Shown: positions 17,705-27,531 of the stretch, piece after piece
Layout: every line of letters starts with the position of its first letter
Numbering within the stretch: the first letter of the stretch is position 1
NCBI RefSeq assembly: GCF_003917135.1
Contig: NZ_RPDI01000003.1
Span: forward strand, 1 to 64,000
DNA from: Leucobacter chromiireducens
GTDB taxonomy: Bacteria > Actinomycetota > Actinomycetes > Actinomycetales > Microbacteriaceae
DNA: 64,000 nt
Direction of reading: 5' to 3'
The notes under the pieces: model-generated
Databases searched by the model: none
Told to the model about the DNA's origin: nothing
The model's input: the letters and a program-made list of their open reading frames with translations, nothing else
Made by a program: the position numbers and the translations under genes

Positions 17705-17874
17705 CGCTTCTCCCAGTGTCGTATTGTGTGAGCTCGGAGGCGCGCGGCTCAGTGTGCGCCACGCGCTGAATTCATGCGGGCGCTGCGAATGGTGCGCGCC
17801 CGGTGTGGGGTCCGGTAGGACCGCCCACCACTCTACCCGAGTTCTGCTGGGTATCTCGGCGTCGAGATAATTTC

Positions 17875-19047
17875 TCAGTTCGGATTGCCGCCGCAGAACA
17901 CCTGAACGACCCGCAGATCTGGGTCGAGGACTACGAAGTCTGCGCGCAGTCCGGCGGCGATGTCGCCGACGTCGGTCCAGCCGACGGCGCGCGCCGGCGT
18001 GGTCGCGGTCATGCGCACGGCGGCGCGGAGCGCGGCGCCAGCCGCGTCGGATGCGATGTCAGAGCCCGTGCCGCCAGCACCCACCGCACCGCGCACCGCG
18101 CGCTGGAACAGCGCGTCCATCGTGACGGTGCTGCCCGCGATCGTGTCGGTGCCGGCGAGGCGCGCCACACCACCGGCCACGGCGACGTCGAGCGCGCCGA
18201 GCCGGTACTCGCCATCACCGCAGCCGGCCGCCCCCATCGCGTCGGTGACGAGGGCGACCCGATCCGGGCCGGCCTGCGCCATGAGCCAGCCGACGAGCGC
18301 GTCGTCGAGGTGGGTGCCGTCGGCGATGAGCTCGACGGTGACGCGCGGGTCGGCGAGCAGCGCGAGGACGGGGCCGGGGGTGCGGTGGTGCAGCGGCGGC
18401 ATCGCGTTGAACAGGTGCGTCGCCACGCTCGCGCCGGCGTCGATCGCGGCGCGCACGCCCGCGGCGTCGGCGTCGGTGTGCCCGATCGCCACGACAACGC
18501 CCGCGGCGCGGAACCGCTCGATCGCGGCGAGCGCGCCGGGCAGCTCCGGCGCGATCGTCACCATGCGCACCGCGCCAGGGGCCGCGGCGAGCAGCGCGTC
18601 GATCTCCACCAGATCGGGATCGCGCAGCTGCGCAGGGTCGTGCGCGCCGGCCCGCGCCGGGCTGATCCATGGCCCCTCGAGGTGGATTCCGCCGAGCGTG
18701 CCGTCGGCGACGAGCGGCGCGAGCGCCGTGAGCTGCGCGCGCAGCTCGGCGCGGCCGGCGGTGACGAGGCTCGCCATGGTCCGCGTGGTGCCGTGTGCGA
18801 GGTGCGCCTCCCGCGCGGTGCGCGCCGCCGCCACCGTGCCACTCGGGTAGTCGGCTCCGCCGCCGCCGTGCACGTGCACGTCGACGAAGCCGGGGATGAG
18901 GGTTCCCTCAGGGTACTCATGGGTGGGGGTGCGTGGGGGCTCGCCCGAGCCGATCGCGACCGTGCGGCCAGCTGAGTATTCCACCCAGCCCGGCGTGAGC
19001 ACCGCGGTGCTCGTGACCACCCGGCCGGCCGCGATGATCTCGCTCAC
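17875..19047 (-). CDS. nagA: N-acetylglucosamine-6-phosphate deacetylase
   Basis: Cytoplasmic amidohydrolase that removes acetate from GlcNAc-6-phosphate. At 390 residues it has normal length. Motifs: [12 protein letters not shown] (metal HxH), the conserved Glu in [21 protein letters not shown], and the catalytic Asp in [12 protein letters not shown]. The GTG start at 19047 is six bases after the nagB stop, so the two genes form an operon. It supplies glucosamine-6-phosphate to NagB and lies in the same locus as an amino-sugar importer, NagZ and a ROK kinase, consistent with complete GlcNAc use. Confidence 0.97.
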   Translation of the reverse strand: MSEIIAAGRVVTSTAVLTPGWVEYSAGRTVAIGSGEPPRTPTHEYPEGTLIPGFVDVHVHGGGGADYPSGTVAAARTAREAHLAHGTTRTMASLVTAGRAELRAQLTALAPLVADGTLGGIHLEGPWISPARAGAHDPAQLRDPDLVEIDALLAAAPGAVRMVTIAPELPGALAAIERFRAAGVVVAIGHTDADAAGVRAAIDAGASVATHLFNAMPPLHHRTPGPVLALLADPRVTVELIADGTHLDDALVGWLMAQAGPDRVALVTDAMGAAGCGDGEYRLGALDVAVAGGVARLAGTDTIAGSTVTMDALFQRAVRGAVGAGGTGSDIASDAAGAALRAAVRMTATTPARAVGWTDVGDIAAGLRADFVVLDPDLRVVQVFCGGNPN

Positions 19048-19053
19048 GGCGGC

Positions 19054-19845
19054 TCAGACCCCCGCGGCGACCCGCACGGCCGGCTTGTTGCGCTGCACGT
19101 GCTCGTAGTAGTCGATCAGGCGCAGCTTGCTCGCCGCGCTCCGGTCGATGATCACGGTCGCCTGCGCGTGCAGCTGCAGGGCGCTCGCCGGGCAGATGCT
19201 CGCGAGCGGCCCCTCGACCATCGCGGCGACGGCGTCGGCCTTTGCCTCCCCCTGCGCGACGAGGAGGAGCTCGCGGGCGTCGAGGATGGTGCCGAGCCCC
19301 TGCGTGATGCAGTGCAGCGGCACGTCGTCGATCCCGTCGAAGAAGCGCGCGTTGTCGGCGCGGGTCTGCGGCGCGAGGGTCTTCACGCGGGTGCGTGAGG
19401 CGAACGAGGAGCAGGGCTCGTTGAAGCCGATGTGTCCGTTCGCGCCGATCCCGAGCAGCTGGAGGTCGACGCCGCCGGCGTCCCGGATGCGGCGCTCGTA
19501 GTCGGCACCCGCCGCTTCGAGGTCGACCGCGCCGCCGTCGGGCACGTGGACGCGCGCCGCGTCGATCCCGAGCGGCTCGGTGACGGTCGTGCGGATCACC
19601 TCGTGGTAGCTCTCCGGGTGCGTGAGCGGCAGGCCGACGTACTCGTCGAGCGCGAAGGCGCTCACCGCGGAGCAGTCGAGCTCGCCGGCGGTCACGCGGG
19701 TAGCAAGCGCCTCATAGGTGCCGAGAGGCGACGAGCCGGTGGCAACGCCGAGAACCGCGTTCGGTTTCTCGGCGATCCGTGCAGCGATCCGCGCGGCCGC
19801 GTGCTCTGCGACAGCGGCCGCGTTCTCCACGATGATGACGTCCAC
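19054..19845 (-). CDS. nagB: Glucosamine-6-phosphate deaminase
   Basis: Converts glucosamine-6-phosphate to fructose-6-phosphate and ammonia. 263 residues, as in E. coli NagB. Visible motifs: GVATGSSPLGTYEAL (phosphate binding), FALDEYVGLP (catalytic Asp), LGIGANGHIGFNEP and the HCITQGLGTIL segment. Start is GTG 19845 with GGAGG seven bases upstream. It is the first gene of nagB-nagA. The 114-bp upstream gap to the regulator contains no convincing operator that I can identify. Confidence 0.97.
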   Translation of the reverse strand: MDVIIVENAAAVAEHAAARIAARIAEKPNAVLGVATGSSPLGTYEALATRVTAGELDCSAVSAFALDEYVGLPLTHPESYHEVIRTTVTEPLGIDAARVHVPDGGAVDLEAAGADYERRIRDAGGVDLQLLGIGANGHIGFNEPCSSFASRTRVKTLAPQTRADNARFFDGIDDVPLHCITQGLGTILDARELLLVAQGEAKADAVAAMVEGPLASICPASALQLHAQATVIIDRSAASKLRLIDYYEHVQRNKPAVRVAAGV

Positions 19846-19959
19846 TCAATTTCCTCCATGCGATTGGGTGCTGCACCGGCTGGGGCAGCGAGCGTCACAG
19901 CGGCGGATGTCGCTCGGCGCAGTTCAGGACCAGGATACGGGGCACCGGTTCGCCGAGTA

Positions 19960-22519
19960 CTACAGCGACTCACTCCCCGTGAGCCGCGGGGCCAGCTCGC
20001 TGCGCGAGCTCACATCGAGCTTGCGCATGGCGCGCGCGAGGTGGTTCTCAATGGTGCGCACACTGAGGGACAGGCGGTCTGCGATCTCGCGGTTCTGCAT
20101 CGTTGCCGCGAGCATCGACACCTCGCGCTCGCGCTTTGTGAGCTGGGGGCCACCGCGTTGCGCCGCGTTGGAATCGAGCGCGGCCGATACCTCAGCGGCG
20201 AGCAACGCGCGGAGTTCGCGAATGGTGTCGCCGAGAATCTCCGAAAAGTGATCGTTCTCACCGCCCGCATCAGGATGCCGTTTCTTCAGCATCGCGGAGA
20301 GCAACGTGATAGAGGTGGAGATCTCGGCGTCGAGGGAGATGCGCTGCGCGTACCGCGCGAGTGCAGGGTCTTCCTCGAGTGCTCGGCGCACGAGCTCCAT
20401 GATGGCGGGGGTTCCATGGGATGAGGCGTCTGCGACGCGTTCGAGCTGCGCAAACACGTCCAGTGTTGGGCGCTCAACGAATGCGATCGCCGCGTACGTC
20501 CACGCAGCGTCGGGGAGTTCCATTTCGCGGCAGTGCAGCGCGATGCGGTTGAGCAGCTCAACCGCGCCATCAGAGTCCCCGTCGACCAGCATCCCGATGG
20601 CCGTGGCGAACTCAGGGTGCATCGCGGGAAGAGGGCCGAATATGCCTGGATAGCGGGCAGTTTCGGCGAGCACCGAGCGCGCGAGGTCGGCTTCGCCGCG
20701 CAGATAGTGCAGGTATGCAGCCCAGCGCAACTGCGCCAGGAAGTAGTCGGCATACGCGAGACTCGGTGTCCCGATCGAGAAGGTCGCGCTCACGGTCTCC
20801 GTTGCAAGGAGATCGCGGAACGTCGCGGCTTCCTGCTGCGCGAGAAAGTAGGCAGACAGCGTGATACGTCGGTAATCCTGTGTTGCTCTTGCCGCCGCGA
20901 ACTCGGCTCGCAGCTCTCGCTCGTACTCATCCGGCCGCACACTCCGTGATCGCGTGATCGTGTTCCCGACCCCCGCGATCACCCGCTGCAGATGGAACCG
21001 AGAATCGAGCCGCTCGAGCTCCAGCTCCTCATGAATACGACCGGTAACGACCCCGATGAAGTGGCGGATCGCGAGCGTGAAGCCGTCGGTCAACTGTGCC
21101 GTCCGCTGCCACCAGTCCGACGTCCGGCTCCATTCCTCGTCGCGAGAACACGAGATACGCCTCGAATGCCTCGAACGCGACGCGCGCCACCGGATCCGGT
21201 TCCGCTGCAACCGCGGCACGCAGGCGTTCTTTCGCGCCCTCGCGGTTTGCCTGAGTGTCCCAGAACAGACGGTGCATCCCCAGCCGAATCGCCATCGGCG
21301 TGCTCCCGCCGCCTCTCGTGCGCTCGAAAACCGCGGCAGCTGCCGGGAGGTAGCTTTCGGTGGTAATCAGGTGGTCCAAGTAGATGACCGCGTGCTCGGC
21401 CGACGGGTCGCTCCGCCAATCACGCGTTGCCTTCGCGAGCGCGGTGTCACCCGTAGCCCGTTGGAATCGTGCGATCCCGGTGCCACGATTGTGCGCGCGG
21501 TCGAACGTTTCGGCGCGCGCCAGCGTTGCCGCCGCCCCCAAGGTGGCACGCTCTTGGGCCTCGGCATCGCCGAGCTCGCACAACAGATGGAGCGCTTCAT
21601 AGTGCAGCGGGTCGATCGGCTGGTGTTGGAAGTAATCGGTGATGAGCGAGGGCCGTGGGGCGACCTGCGCCACCCCGGCTGCGTCGGCGAAGGTAGTGAT
21701 GAGCCCATGCTGCGTCAGCCCGATCAGTGGAGCTGAGGCGATCGCATGGAATCGTTCCACCACAACGCTTTCGGCAAGCGCCAGCGCGTGAAGCGCTCGG
21801 AACTCGTCGCGCTGCAGGCCGAAAATGAGCTGTTCGACGGTGCTGCGCAGGTGCACGTTCCAGAGCGAATCTGCGTCGAGCGCCCAGCCACTCTCCTGTC
21901 GCACGATCTTGCCTTCCTGGGCCGCGGTGCGAAGGATCGCTGCCGCAATGCCGGTGAGTCCAGACGACATTGCGAGTACTTGCGACAGCACTTCGGGCTG
22001 TGCTGGCGCGCCGAGTACGCGCTGGGCGAGCAGACTGATCTGCGCATACCCGAGCGGGGCGAGCTCGTATCGCGCCTGCGTACGGATCTTGTTCGTTGCG
22101 GCACGGCCCTGTGCGTCCAGCATCACGAACGGTGGCGCGGAGAGCACCGTCGGGATGTTGCGTCGCGCGCGGGAGTACTCAATCAGGTACGCAGACTCCA
22201 GGTCGAGGTGCTCGGCGTCGTCGACCAGGATGAGTGGACGGGTTGCGGCATCGAGTTCTGCCGCAAGCTCATCGGCAATATCGCTCTCGCTCTGCGCGCC
22301 GCGAAGACTCACGAGCCCGGCCTCGCGCAGCGCGACATAGGGCTGGTCTCGGAATGCTCGGCGGCCTGTCACCCGGAACGCGGTGAAGCCACGCGCCTCC
22401 ATCGCCGTGGCCACCTGCTCGAGCAGAAACGTGCGCCCCGTCTCGCGCGGAGCCACCAGGCGAACCGATGATCCATCCAGCAGCGCAGCCTGGATTTCTC
22501 GGACTTCGCGCTCGCGCAT
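19960..22519 (-). pseudogene. LuxR-family (MalT/LAL-type) ATPase regulator with a frameshift
   Basis: The span codes for a large LuxR-type regulator split between two frames. The upstream part (ATG 22519, GGGAG upstream) has an AAA/STAND-like NTPase domain (degenerate Walker A in VAPRETGRTFLLEQ, Walker B LILVDDAEH) and helical repeats. The downstream part continues the repeats and ends in a C-terminal LuxR helix-turn-helix (LTKREREVSMLAATMQNREI, then SVRTIENHLARAMRKL). The family-like text EAYLVFSR jumps to DEEWSRTSDWW in another frame around 21136-21150, where one base too many (or two too few) is present; the whole is 2,560 bp, which is 3n+1. Without the shift the protein would be about 852 residues. 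Either the gene is inactivated or there is a sequencing error; both halves otherwise look intact. It lies between nagB and the divergent importer ATPase. Confidence 0.75.
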
Positions 22520-22626
22520 ACAGCTCTCCCACCCCGGGTCGTTGCGCCACGGCCCACTCCGTGGCGCATGCCAGCACTGTACCGCGCGTTGTCGCTCTGC
22601 GCAGTTTTTTTCGCGACCCCTCGTGC

Positions 22627-22658
22627 TAGCCTGAGCCCCGCCCAACGACGGGCGGGGC
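22627..22658 (+). promoter_or_regulatory. Possible promoter and 5' UTR hairpin before the MsmK-type ATPase
   Basis: TAGCCT (22627-22632) is a good -10 candidate. It is followed by a 9-bp perfect hairpin (GCCCCGCCC at 22635-22643 paired with 22650-22658) and about 65 bases of leader before the start codon. The hairpin may stabilise or regulate the leader. No known riboswitch is recognised. Confidence 0.35.
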
Positions 22659-22724
22659 GCCCATCAGGGCGTCATCTTCTACAACGGATCGTCCGGCACG
22701 TACCTGCCGGTGGAGGAGTTTCTC

Positions 22725-23843
22725 ATGTCTGCACTCACGTTTGACAGCGTCTCGCGGGTCTATCCCGGCGCCACCACACCCTCGGTCGATGGGCTCTCCC
22801 TCGACGTCGCGGATGGCGAGTTTCTGGTGCTGGTTGGCCCGTCCGGCTGCGGCAAGTCGACGACATTGCGCATGCTCGCCGGCCTCGAGGAGGTCGACTC
22901 CGGCCGGATCCTGCTCGGCGACACCGACGTCACCCACATGCCGCCGAAGGATCGCGACATCGCGATGGTGTTCCAGAACTACGCCCTGTACCCGCACATG
23001 ACGGTCGCGGACAACATGGGCTTCGCACTCAAGATCGCCGGCGTGAGCGGGGACGAGCGCGCGGCGCGCGTGCTCGAGGCTGCGCGGATGCTCGATCTCG
23101 AGCCGCTGCTCGGCCGCAAGCCGAAGGCGCTCTCGGGTGGCCAGCGCCAGCGTGTGGCGATGGGGCGCGCGATCGTGCGCCAGCCGCAGGCGTTTCTCAT
23201 GGACGAGCCGCTTTCGAACCTCGATGCGAAGCTGCGCGTGCAGACGCGCACGCAGATTGCCGGGCTGCAGCGTCGCCTCGGCGTGACCACCGTCTACGTG
23301 ACGCACGATCAGACCGAGGCGCTCACGATGGGTGACCGTATCGCGGTGCTCAAGGAGGGCAAGCTGCAGCAGCTGGGCACGCCGCGCGAACTCTACGAGA
23401 CTCCCGCCAACCTGTTCGTCGCCGGGTTCATCGGTTCCCCCGCGATGAACCTGCTGCCGGCGGAACTCACTGGCGACACGGTGCGGGTCGGCGCGACCGA
23501 GCTGCCGGCACCGGCCGCGGTGCGCGCTGCGGCCGGCGATGCCGCGGTGACGCTCGGGATCAGGCCGGAGGATCTCGCGCTCGCGCCGGCCGGCGCCGCC
23601 GGGATCCCCGTGGTGATCGACCTGGTCGAGGAGCTCGGGGCGGACGGCTACCTGTACGGCCACCTCGACGACGGCGCCGGGGACGCTGCGGGCGTCGGGC
23701 TCGCCGGCGGCGCCGAGCGCGTCGAGGTCGTTGCACGGGTGAACGGGCGCGCTCACCCCAGCGCCGGTGAGCGCGTGGTGCTCACGCCGGCGCCCGAGCA
23801 CCTGCACTTCTTCGCCACCGATTCGGGCGAGCGACTCGGCTAA
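22725..23843 (+). CDS. Sugar ABC transporter ATP-binding protein, MsmK/UgpC type
   Basis: ATPase of 372 residues for a carbohydrate (CUT1) importer. Walker A GPSGCGKST, Q-loop VFQNYALYPHMTV, signature LSGGQRQRVAMGRAI, Walker B FLMDEPLSNLDAKLR, H-loop VYVTHDQTEALTM, and a C-terminal MOBE/TOBE domain (LGIRPEDLALAP). Start ATG 22725 has GGAGG with eight bases of spacing. CUT1 importers often rely on an ATPase encoded apart from the permeases; here it lies immediately upstream of the ROK regulator and amino-sugar permeases, so it probably serves them and perhaps other sugar importers. Confidence 0.95.
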   Translation: MSALTFDSVSRVYPGATTPSVDGLSLDVADGEFLVLVGPSGCGKSTTLRMLAGLEEVDSGRILLGDTDVTHMPPKDRDIAMVFQNYALYPHMTVADNMGFALKIAGVSGDERAARVLEAARMLDLEPLLGRKPKALSGGQRQRVAMGRAIVRQPQAFLMDEPLSNLDAKLRVQTRTQIAGLQRRLGVTTVYVTHDQTEALTMGDRIAVLKEGKLQQLGTPRELYETPANLFVAGFIGSPAMNLLPAELTGDTVRVGATELPAPAAVRAAAGDAAVTLGIRPEDLALAPAGAAGIPVVIDLVEELGADGYLYGHLDDGAGDAAGVGLAGGAERVEVVARVNGRAHPSAGERVVLTPAPEHLHFFATDSGERLG

Positions 23844-23911
23844 CCGCGAGGGCGCGGCGGTCACGGTTCGGTTACGAGCGCCAACTTCGCGTGGCTCAGG
23901 ACTTGCGAATC

Positions 23912-23934
23912 TTTAGTTCGTTAGTTTTACTAAC
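23912..23934. promoter_or_regulatory. Palindromic operator at the ROK regulator start
   Basis: GTTAGT and ACTAAC (23920-23925, 23929-23934) form a perfect palindrome around TTT, ending three bases before the ATG. It is preceded by TTTAGTTC (23912-23919), making an AT-rich island in GC-rich DNA. ROK/NagC-family repressors recognise AT-rich sites of this kind, so autoregulation is likely. A related half-site occurs at 40096-40118. Confidence 0.6.
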
Positions 23935-23937
23935 TCC

Positions 23938-25113
23938 ATGACCGTCGCACCGTCGCGTACCCCGACCCCGAGCAGCCAACGACTCGGGCTTCCCGCACGC
24001 ACGCTCCGCCCGCGGGTGAAGGCGACCCTCGGCGACGCCAAGCGCCACAACCGCACACTCGTGCTGCAGACCCTGCACGACACCGGCGCGCAGAGCCGAG
24101 CCGACCTCGCGCGGGCGACCGGCCTCACCAAGGTCACCGTGTCGGGCCTCGTCGCCGACCTCATCGCCGAGGGCCTGCTCCGGGAGCTCGGCCTGCGCGA
24201 GTCGCAGCGGCCGGGCAAGCCGGCGACGCTCGTCGACATCGCCCGCGACGCGTTCGCGGTCGTCGCCCTCGACCTCAGCGACCACCGCACGATGCGCGGC
24301 GCGGTCGTTGCGCTCGACGGCACCGTGCTCTCCCGCGTGGAGGTCGAGCGCGCCGAGGCGACCGGCGACGCGGCCCGCGACCTCACCGTGAAGCTCGCCA
24401 CCGAGCTCGTTGCCGTCGCTGAGCTGCCGATTCTCGGCGTCGGCGTCGGCACTCCGGGCGTCGTCGACGACCACGGCGTCGTGCGCACCGCCCCCAACCT
24501 CGGCTGGGAGAACCTGCCACTGCAGGCCCTCATCGCCGAGCGCACCGGGCTGCCAGCGGTCGTCGCGAACGACGCGAACGTCGCCGCGCTCGCCGAGTAC
24601 AGCTTCGGGGAGTCGAGCGACAACTTCATCCTCGTCACCGTCGGGCACGGCGTCGGCTCCGGCCTCATCGTCGACGGCCGCACCGTCGCGGGCAGCCGCT
24701 TCGCCTCGGGCGAGATCGGCCAGGTGATGGTCGGCACCGATCACGGCCTCGACGCCCCGTACGCGCGCGAGCAGGTGCTCGAGCACTGGCTCTCCGTCCC
24801 ATCGCTCACCGCGGCCACCGGGCCGGAGGTCCCAGAGGCCGAGCGCGAGCGCGTGCTCCGCGAGGCCGGGCAGCGCCTCGGCATCGTGCTCGCACCGGCG
24901 GTCGGCCTCCTGAACCTCGCGGAGATCGTGCTCGCCGGGCCGCTCGAGTTGATCGGCGGCACGCTAGCCGAGGCGACACTCGAAATCCTGCGCCGCCGAA
25001 CGATGCCAGATTCGCACAGCGACCTGGTGCTTCGCACGAGCACGCAGGGCACCGACCTCATTCTGCGCGGCGCGACCGCGATCGTCATGAAAGCCCAGCT
25101 CGGGATCAGCTAG
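23938..25113 (+). CDS. ROK-family transcriptional regulator (NagC/XylR-like)
   Basis: A 391-residue repressor. The N-terminal winged helix-turn-helix is seen around HNRTLVLQTLHDTGAQSRAD, LARATGLTKVTVSGLVADL and EGLLRE; the rest is a ROK sugar-kinase-like fold (GVGVGTPGVVDDHGVV, NDANVAALAEY, VGHGVGSGLIVDG, ASGEIGQVMV). The zinc-binding CXCGXXGC motif of ROK kinases is absent, as in many ROK regulators. The operator-like palindrome abuts the start. It precedes the amino-sugar importer genes and likely represses them until GlcNAc or a phosphorylated amino sugar binds. Confidence 0.92.
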   Translation: MTVAPSRTPTPSSQRLGLPARTLRPRVKATLGDAKRHNRTLVLQTLHDTGAQSRADLARATGLTKVTVSGLVADLIAEGLLRELGLRESQRPGKPATLVDIARDAFAVVALDLSDHRTMRGAVVALDGTVLSRVEVERAEATGDAARDLTVKLATELVAVAELPILGVGVGTPGVVDDHGVVRTAPNLGWENLPLQALIAERTGLPAVVANDANVAALAEYSFGESSDNFILVTVGHGVGSGLIVDGRTVAGSRFASGEIGQVMVGTDHGLDAPYAREQVLEHWLSVPSLTAATGPEVPEAERERVLREAGQRLGIVLAPAVGLLNLAEIVLAGPLELIGGTLAEATLEILRRRTMPDSHSDLVLRTSTQGTDLILRGATAIVMKAQLGIS

Positions 25114-25200
25114 CTCCCGAGCTTCAGACCGCGCTCCTCCGGAGCGCAGGACACGCTACACGCGGCACCCCGCGTGCGGCCCACCGAAAGGAAGAACACC

Positions 25201-26547
25201 ATGGAGAGAAAGCTCACAGGTCTCACCGCTGCGGCCGTGGCCTCGGCGCTGCTGTTCACCGGCTGCAGCCAGGGGGCTCAGGGCGGCGGAGAGTCGGGGG
25301 GCGACGGCAAGTCGATTACCCTGTGGCTGGCTGGCGGGGACACCCCCGACGAGCTGCGCGACTACCTGAAGACCGAGTTCACCGAGCAGACCGGCGCGAC
25401 GCTCAAGATCGAGGAGCAGGGCTGGGGCGATCTCGTCACGAAGCTCACCACCGCGCTGCCCGACGCGAGCAACACGCCGGATGTCACGGAGATCGGCAAC
25501 ACGCAGTCGCCGACCTTCACGAACGTCGGCGCGTTCCTCGACATCAGCGACATGAAGGAGGAGCTCGGCGGCGACGACCTGCTCCCCTCGTTCGTTGAGG
25601 TCGGCGAGGTCGACGGCAAGAACTACACGCTTCCCTACTACTTCGGCTCGCGCTACATGTTCTACCGCAAGGACGTGTGGGACGCCGCCGGTGTCGCACT
25701 GCCGAAGACGCTCGACGAGTTCAACGCCGCGGTGAAGACCATCGCGGAGAAGAACCCGAAGGGCATCGAGAAGTTCTCGGGCTTCTACCTGGGTGGCCAG
25801 GACTGGCGCGACGGCGTGTCCTGGATCTTCGCGAACGGCGGCGAGATCGCCGAGCTGCAGGACGGCGAGTGGACCGCAACGCTCGACTCCCCCGAGGCAC
25901 TGAAGGGCCTCGAGCAACTGCAGGAGATCTACCGCACCGCGTCGAACGCACCGAACGACGCGAAGGACGCGAACCAGTACCAGTACCTGAACGACTCCGA
26001 TCAGGTGAAGGACGAGGAGGGCAACGTCACCGACGACCTCTCGCTCGCTGCCGCGACGATCATGGCACCCGGCTGGGCGCACTGGTCGATCGGCGACCTG
26101 GTGACGAACGACGACGGTGAGCCCGTGCGCGAGTGGAACGACGACGTGTTCGGCACGTTCGTGCTGCCGGGCAACGACGGCAAGCCGGCCCCCGTCTTCG
26201 CTGGCGGCTCGAACATCGGCATCTCGGCGACGTCGAAGGAGCCGGAGCTCGCGAAGGAGCTGCTGCGCATCATCTACTCCGAGGAGTACCAGACGATGCT
26301 CGGCAAGAACGGCCTCGGCCCGGCGAACCAGCAGTACGCGTCGTCGCTCGGCGATGACCAGTTCGCGCAGGCGCTCATCGAATCGGCGTCCAACTCGAAG
26401 CTGACCCCTGCGGCTCCCGGCTGGGCCGCCGTCGAGGCGAAGAACGTCATGGAGGGATTCTTCTCGAAGATCCGCGACGCTGACGATCTGAAGCAGCTCG
26501 CGCAGGACACGAACGCGGAGCTCAACGCTCTGCTCAACCAGAAGTAA
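25201..26547 (+). CDS. Sugar ABC transporter substrate-binding lipoprotein
   Basis: Family 1 solute-binding lipoprotein of 448 residues with lipobox FTGC (Cys at residue 22), followed by a Gly/Ser-rich linker. The fold is recognised from ITLWLAGGDTPDELRDYL, VTEIGNTQSPTFT and LPYYFGSRYMFYRKDVWDAAG. The start is ATG 25201 with AAAGGAAG upstream; 87 bp after the ROK gene. In this locus the likely ligand is chitobiose or another GlcNAc-containing oligosaccharide, comparable to NgcE; this is inference from context. A strong hairpin follows the stop. Confidence 0.93.
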   Translation: MERKLTGLTAAAVASALLFTGCSQGAQGGGESGGDGKSITLWLAGGDTPDELRDYLKTEFTEQTGATLKIEEQGWGDLVTKLTTALPDASNTPDVTEIGNTQSPTFTNVGAFLDISDMKEELGGDDLLPSFVEVGEVDGKNYTLPYYFGSRYMFYRKDVWDAAGVALPKTLDEFNAAVKTIAEKNPKGIEKFSGFYLGGQDWRDGVSWIFANGGEIAELQDGEWTATLDSPEALKGLEQLQEIYRTASNAPNDAKDANQYQYLNDSDQVKDEEGNVTDDLSLAAATIMAPGWAHWSIGDLVTNDDGEPVREWNDDVFGTFVLPGNDGKPAPVFAGGSNIGISATSKEPELAKELLRIIYSEEYQTMLGKNGLGPANQQYASSLGDDQFAQALIESASNSKLTPAAPGWAAVEAKNVMEGFFSKIRDADDLKQLAQDTNAELNALLNQK

Positions 26548-26559
26548 GCAGTTCCAGGC

Positions 26560-26588
26560 GTGGGGTCCGGCGCACCGCCGGACCCCAC
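26560..26588 (+). repeat. Intra-operon hairpin after the binding-protein gene
   Basis: A 13-bp perfect stem (GTGGGGTCCGGCG and its complement) with a three-base loop lies between the binding-protein stop and the first permease. Such hairpins commonly protect the upstream mRNA segment and attenuate the downstream one, so that the binding protein is made in excess over the permeases. Confidence 0.7.
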
Positions 26589-26610
26589 ACCCCATCTTCG
26601 AGAGGTCACG

Positions 26611-27531
26611 ATGACTCAGAGCGCCCCGACCGTGCGCAAGCGACGCCGCATTCGGCTGACCCCGTACGCGCTGCTCCTCCCCGCGACCCTCATCGTGCTG
26701 CTCGCGCTCGGCTACCCGATCGTGTGGCAGGTCATCACGTCGATGCAGCAGTTCGGGCTCGCGCAGCAGTTCGGCCAGCCCCCCGAGTGGGTGTGGTTCT
26801 CGAACTACGCGACGTTGTTCAGCAACCCGACGACGTGGCTCGTGGTGGCGCGGTCGATCGCGTTCTGCCTCATCGCGGCCAGCTCCACCATGGTCATCGG
26901 TGTCGGCCTCGCGCTCCTGATGCAGGCGGTTCCGACCTGGACCCGCCTCACGCTGCAGATCGCGCTGCTGCTCGCCTGGGCCACCCCCGTCGTCGCCGCC
27001 ATGACCATCTGGAACTGGATCTTCGACTGGCGGCGCGGGCTCGTCAACTGGCTGCTCACCGGACTCGGTCTCCCCATGCAGGGCCACAACTGGCTGCAGG
27101 AGCCGCTGTCGTTCTTCGCCGTCGCGCTCATCATCGTGGTGTGGATGAGCGTGCCGTTCGTCGCGTTCTCCGTGTACGCCGCGCTCACGCAGGTGCCTGG
27201 CGAGGTGCTCGAGGCCGCGCAGATGGACGGTGCGTCGCCGTGGCAGCGGCTGCGCTACATCATTCTTCCCGTGATCAAGCCGGTGCTCGGCATCGTCATG
27301 CTGCTGCAGATCATCTGGGATCTGCGCGTGTTCACGCAGATCAAGCTGCTGCAGGATCGCGGCTCGATCGCCAGCCAGACCGACGTGCTCGGCACGTACA
27401 TCTACCAGCTCGGCGTCGGCTCGAGCGACTTCGCCATGGCCAGCGCCATGTCGATCTTCGTGCTGCTGCTCACCATTGCCCTCAGCTGGGCATACGTCCG
27501 AAACCTCGTGAAGGAGGATGCACAGCCATGA
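26611..27531 (+). CDS. Sugar ABC transporter permease, MalF/UgpA type
   Basis: A 306-residue CUT1 permease with six predicted membrane segments. The cytoplasmic coupling motif is EVLEAAQMDGASPWQRLRYI. The start ATG 26611 follows GAGAGG; an in-frame upstream extension would run into the intergenic hairpin and is rejected. Its stop overlaps the next permease start (ATGA). Forms the transmembrane channel with that permease and takes energy from the MsmK-type ATPase. Confidence 0.94.
   Translation: MTQSAPTVRKRRRIRLTPYALLLPATLIVLLALGYPIVWQVITSMQQFGLAQQFGQPPEWVWFSNYATLFSNPTTWLVVARSIAFCLIAASSTMVIGVGLALLMQAVPTWTRLTLQIALLLAWATPVVAAMTIWNWIFDWRRGLVNWLLTGLGLPMQGHNWLQEPLSFFAVALIIVVWMSVPFVAFSVYAALTQVPGEVLEAAQMDGASPWQRLRYIILPVIKPVLGIVMLLQIIWDLRVFTQIKLLQDRGSIASQTDVLGTYIYQLGVGSSDFAMASAMSIFVLLLTIALSWAYVRNLVKEDAQP

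Noticed and set aside
22635-22658. Riboswitch in the leader of the MsmK-type gene
   Set aside because: Only one simple hairpin is visible and no conserved riboswitch core could be matched.
25156-27087. 643-codon open frame on the minus strand across the sugar-binding and permease genes
   Set aside because: Antisense to well-supported genes; composition is charged and repetitive without any family resemblance.
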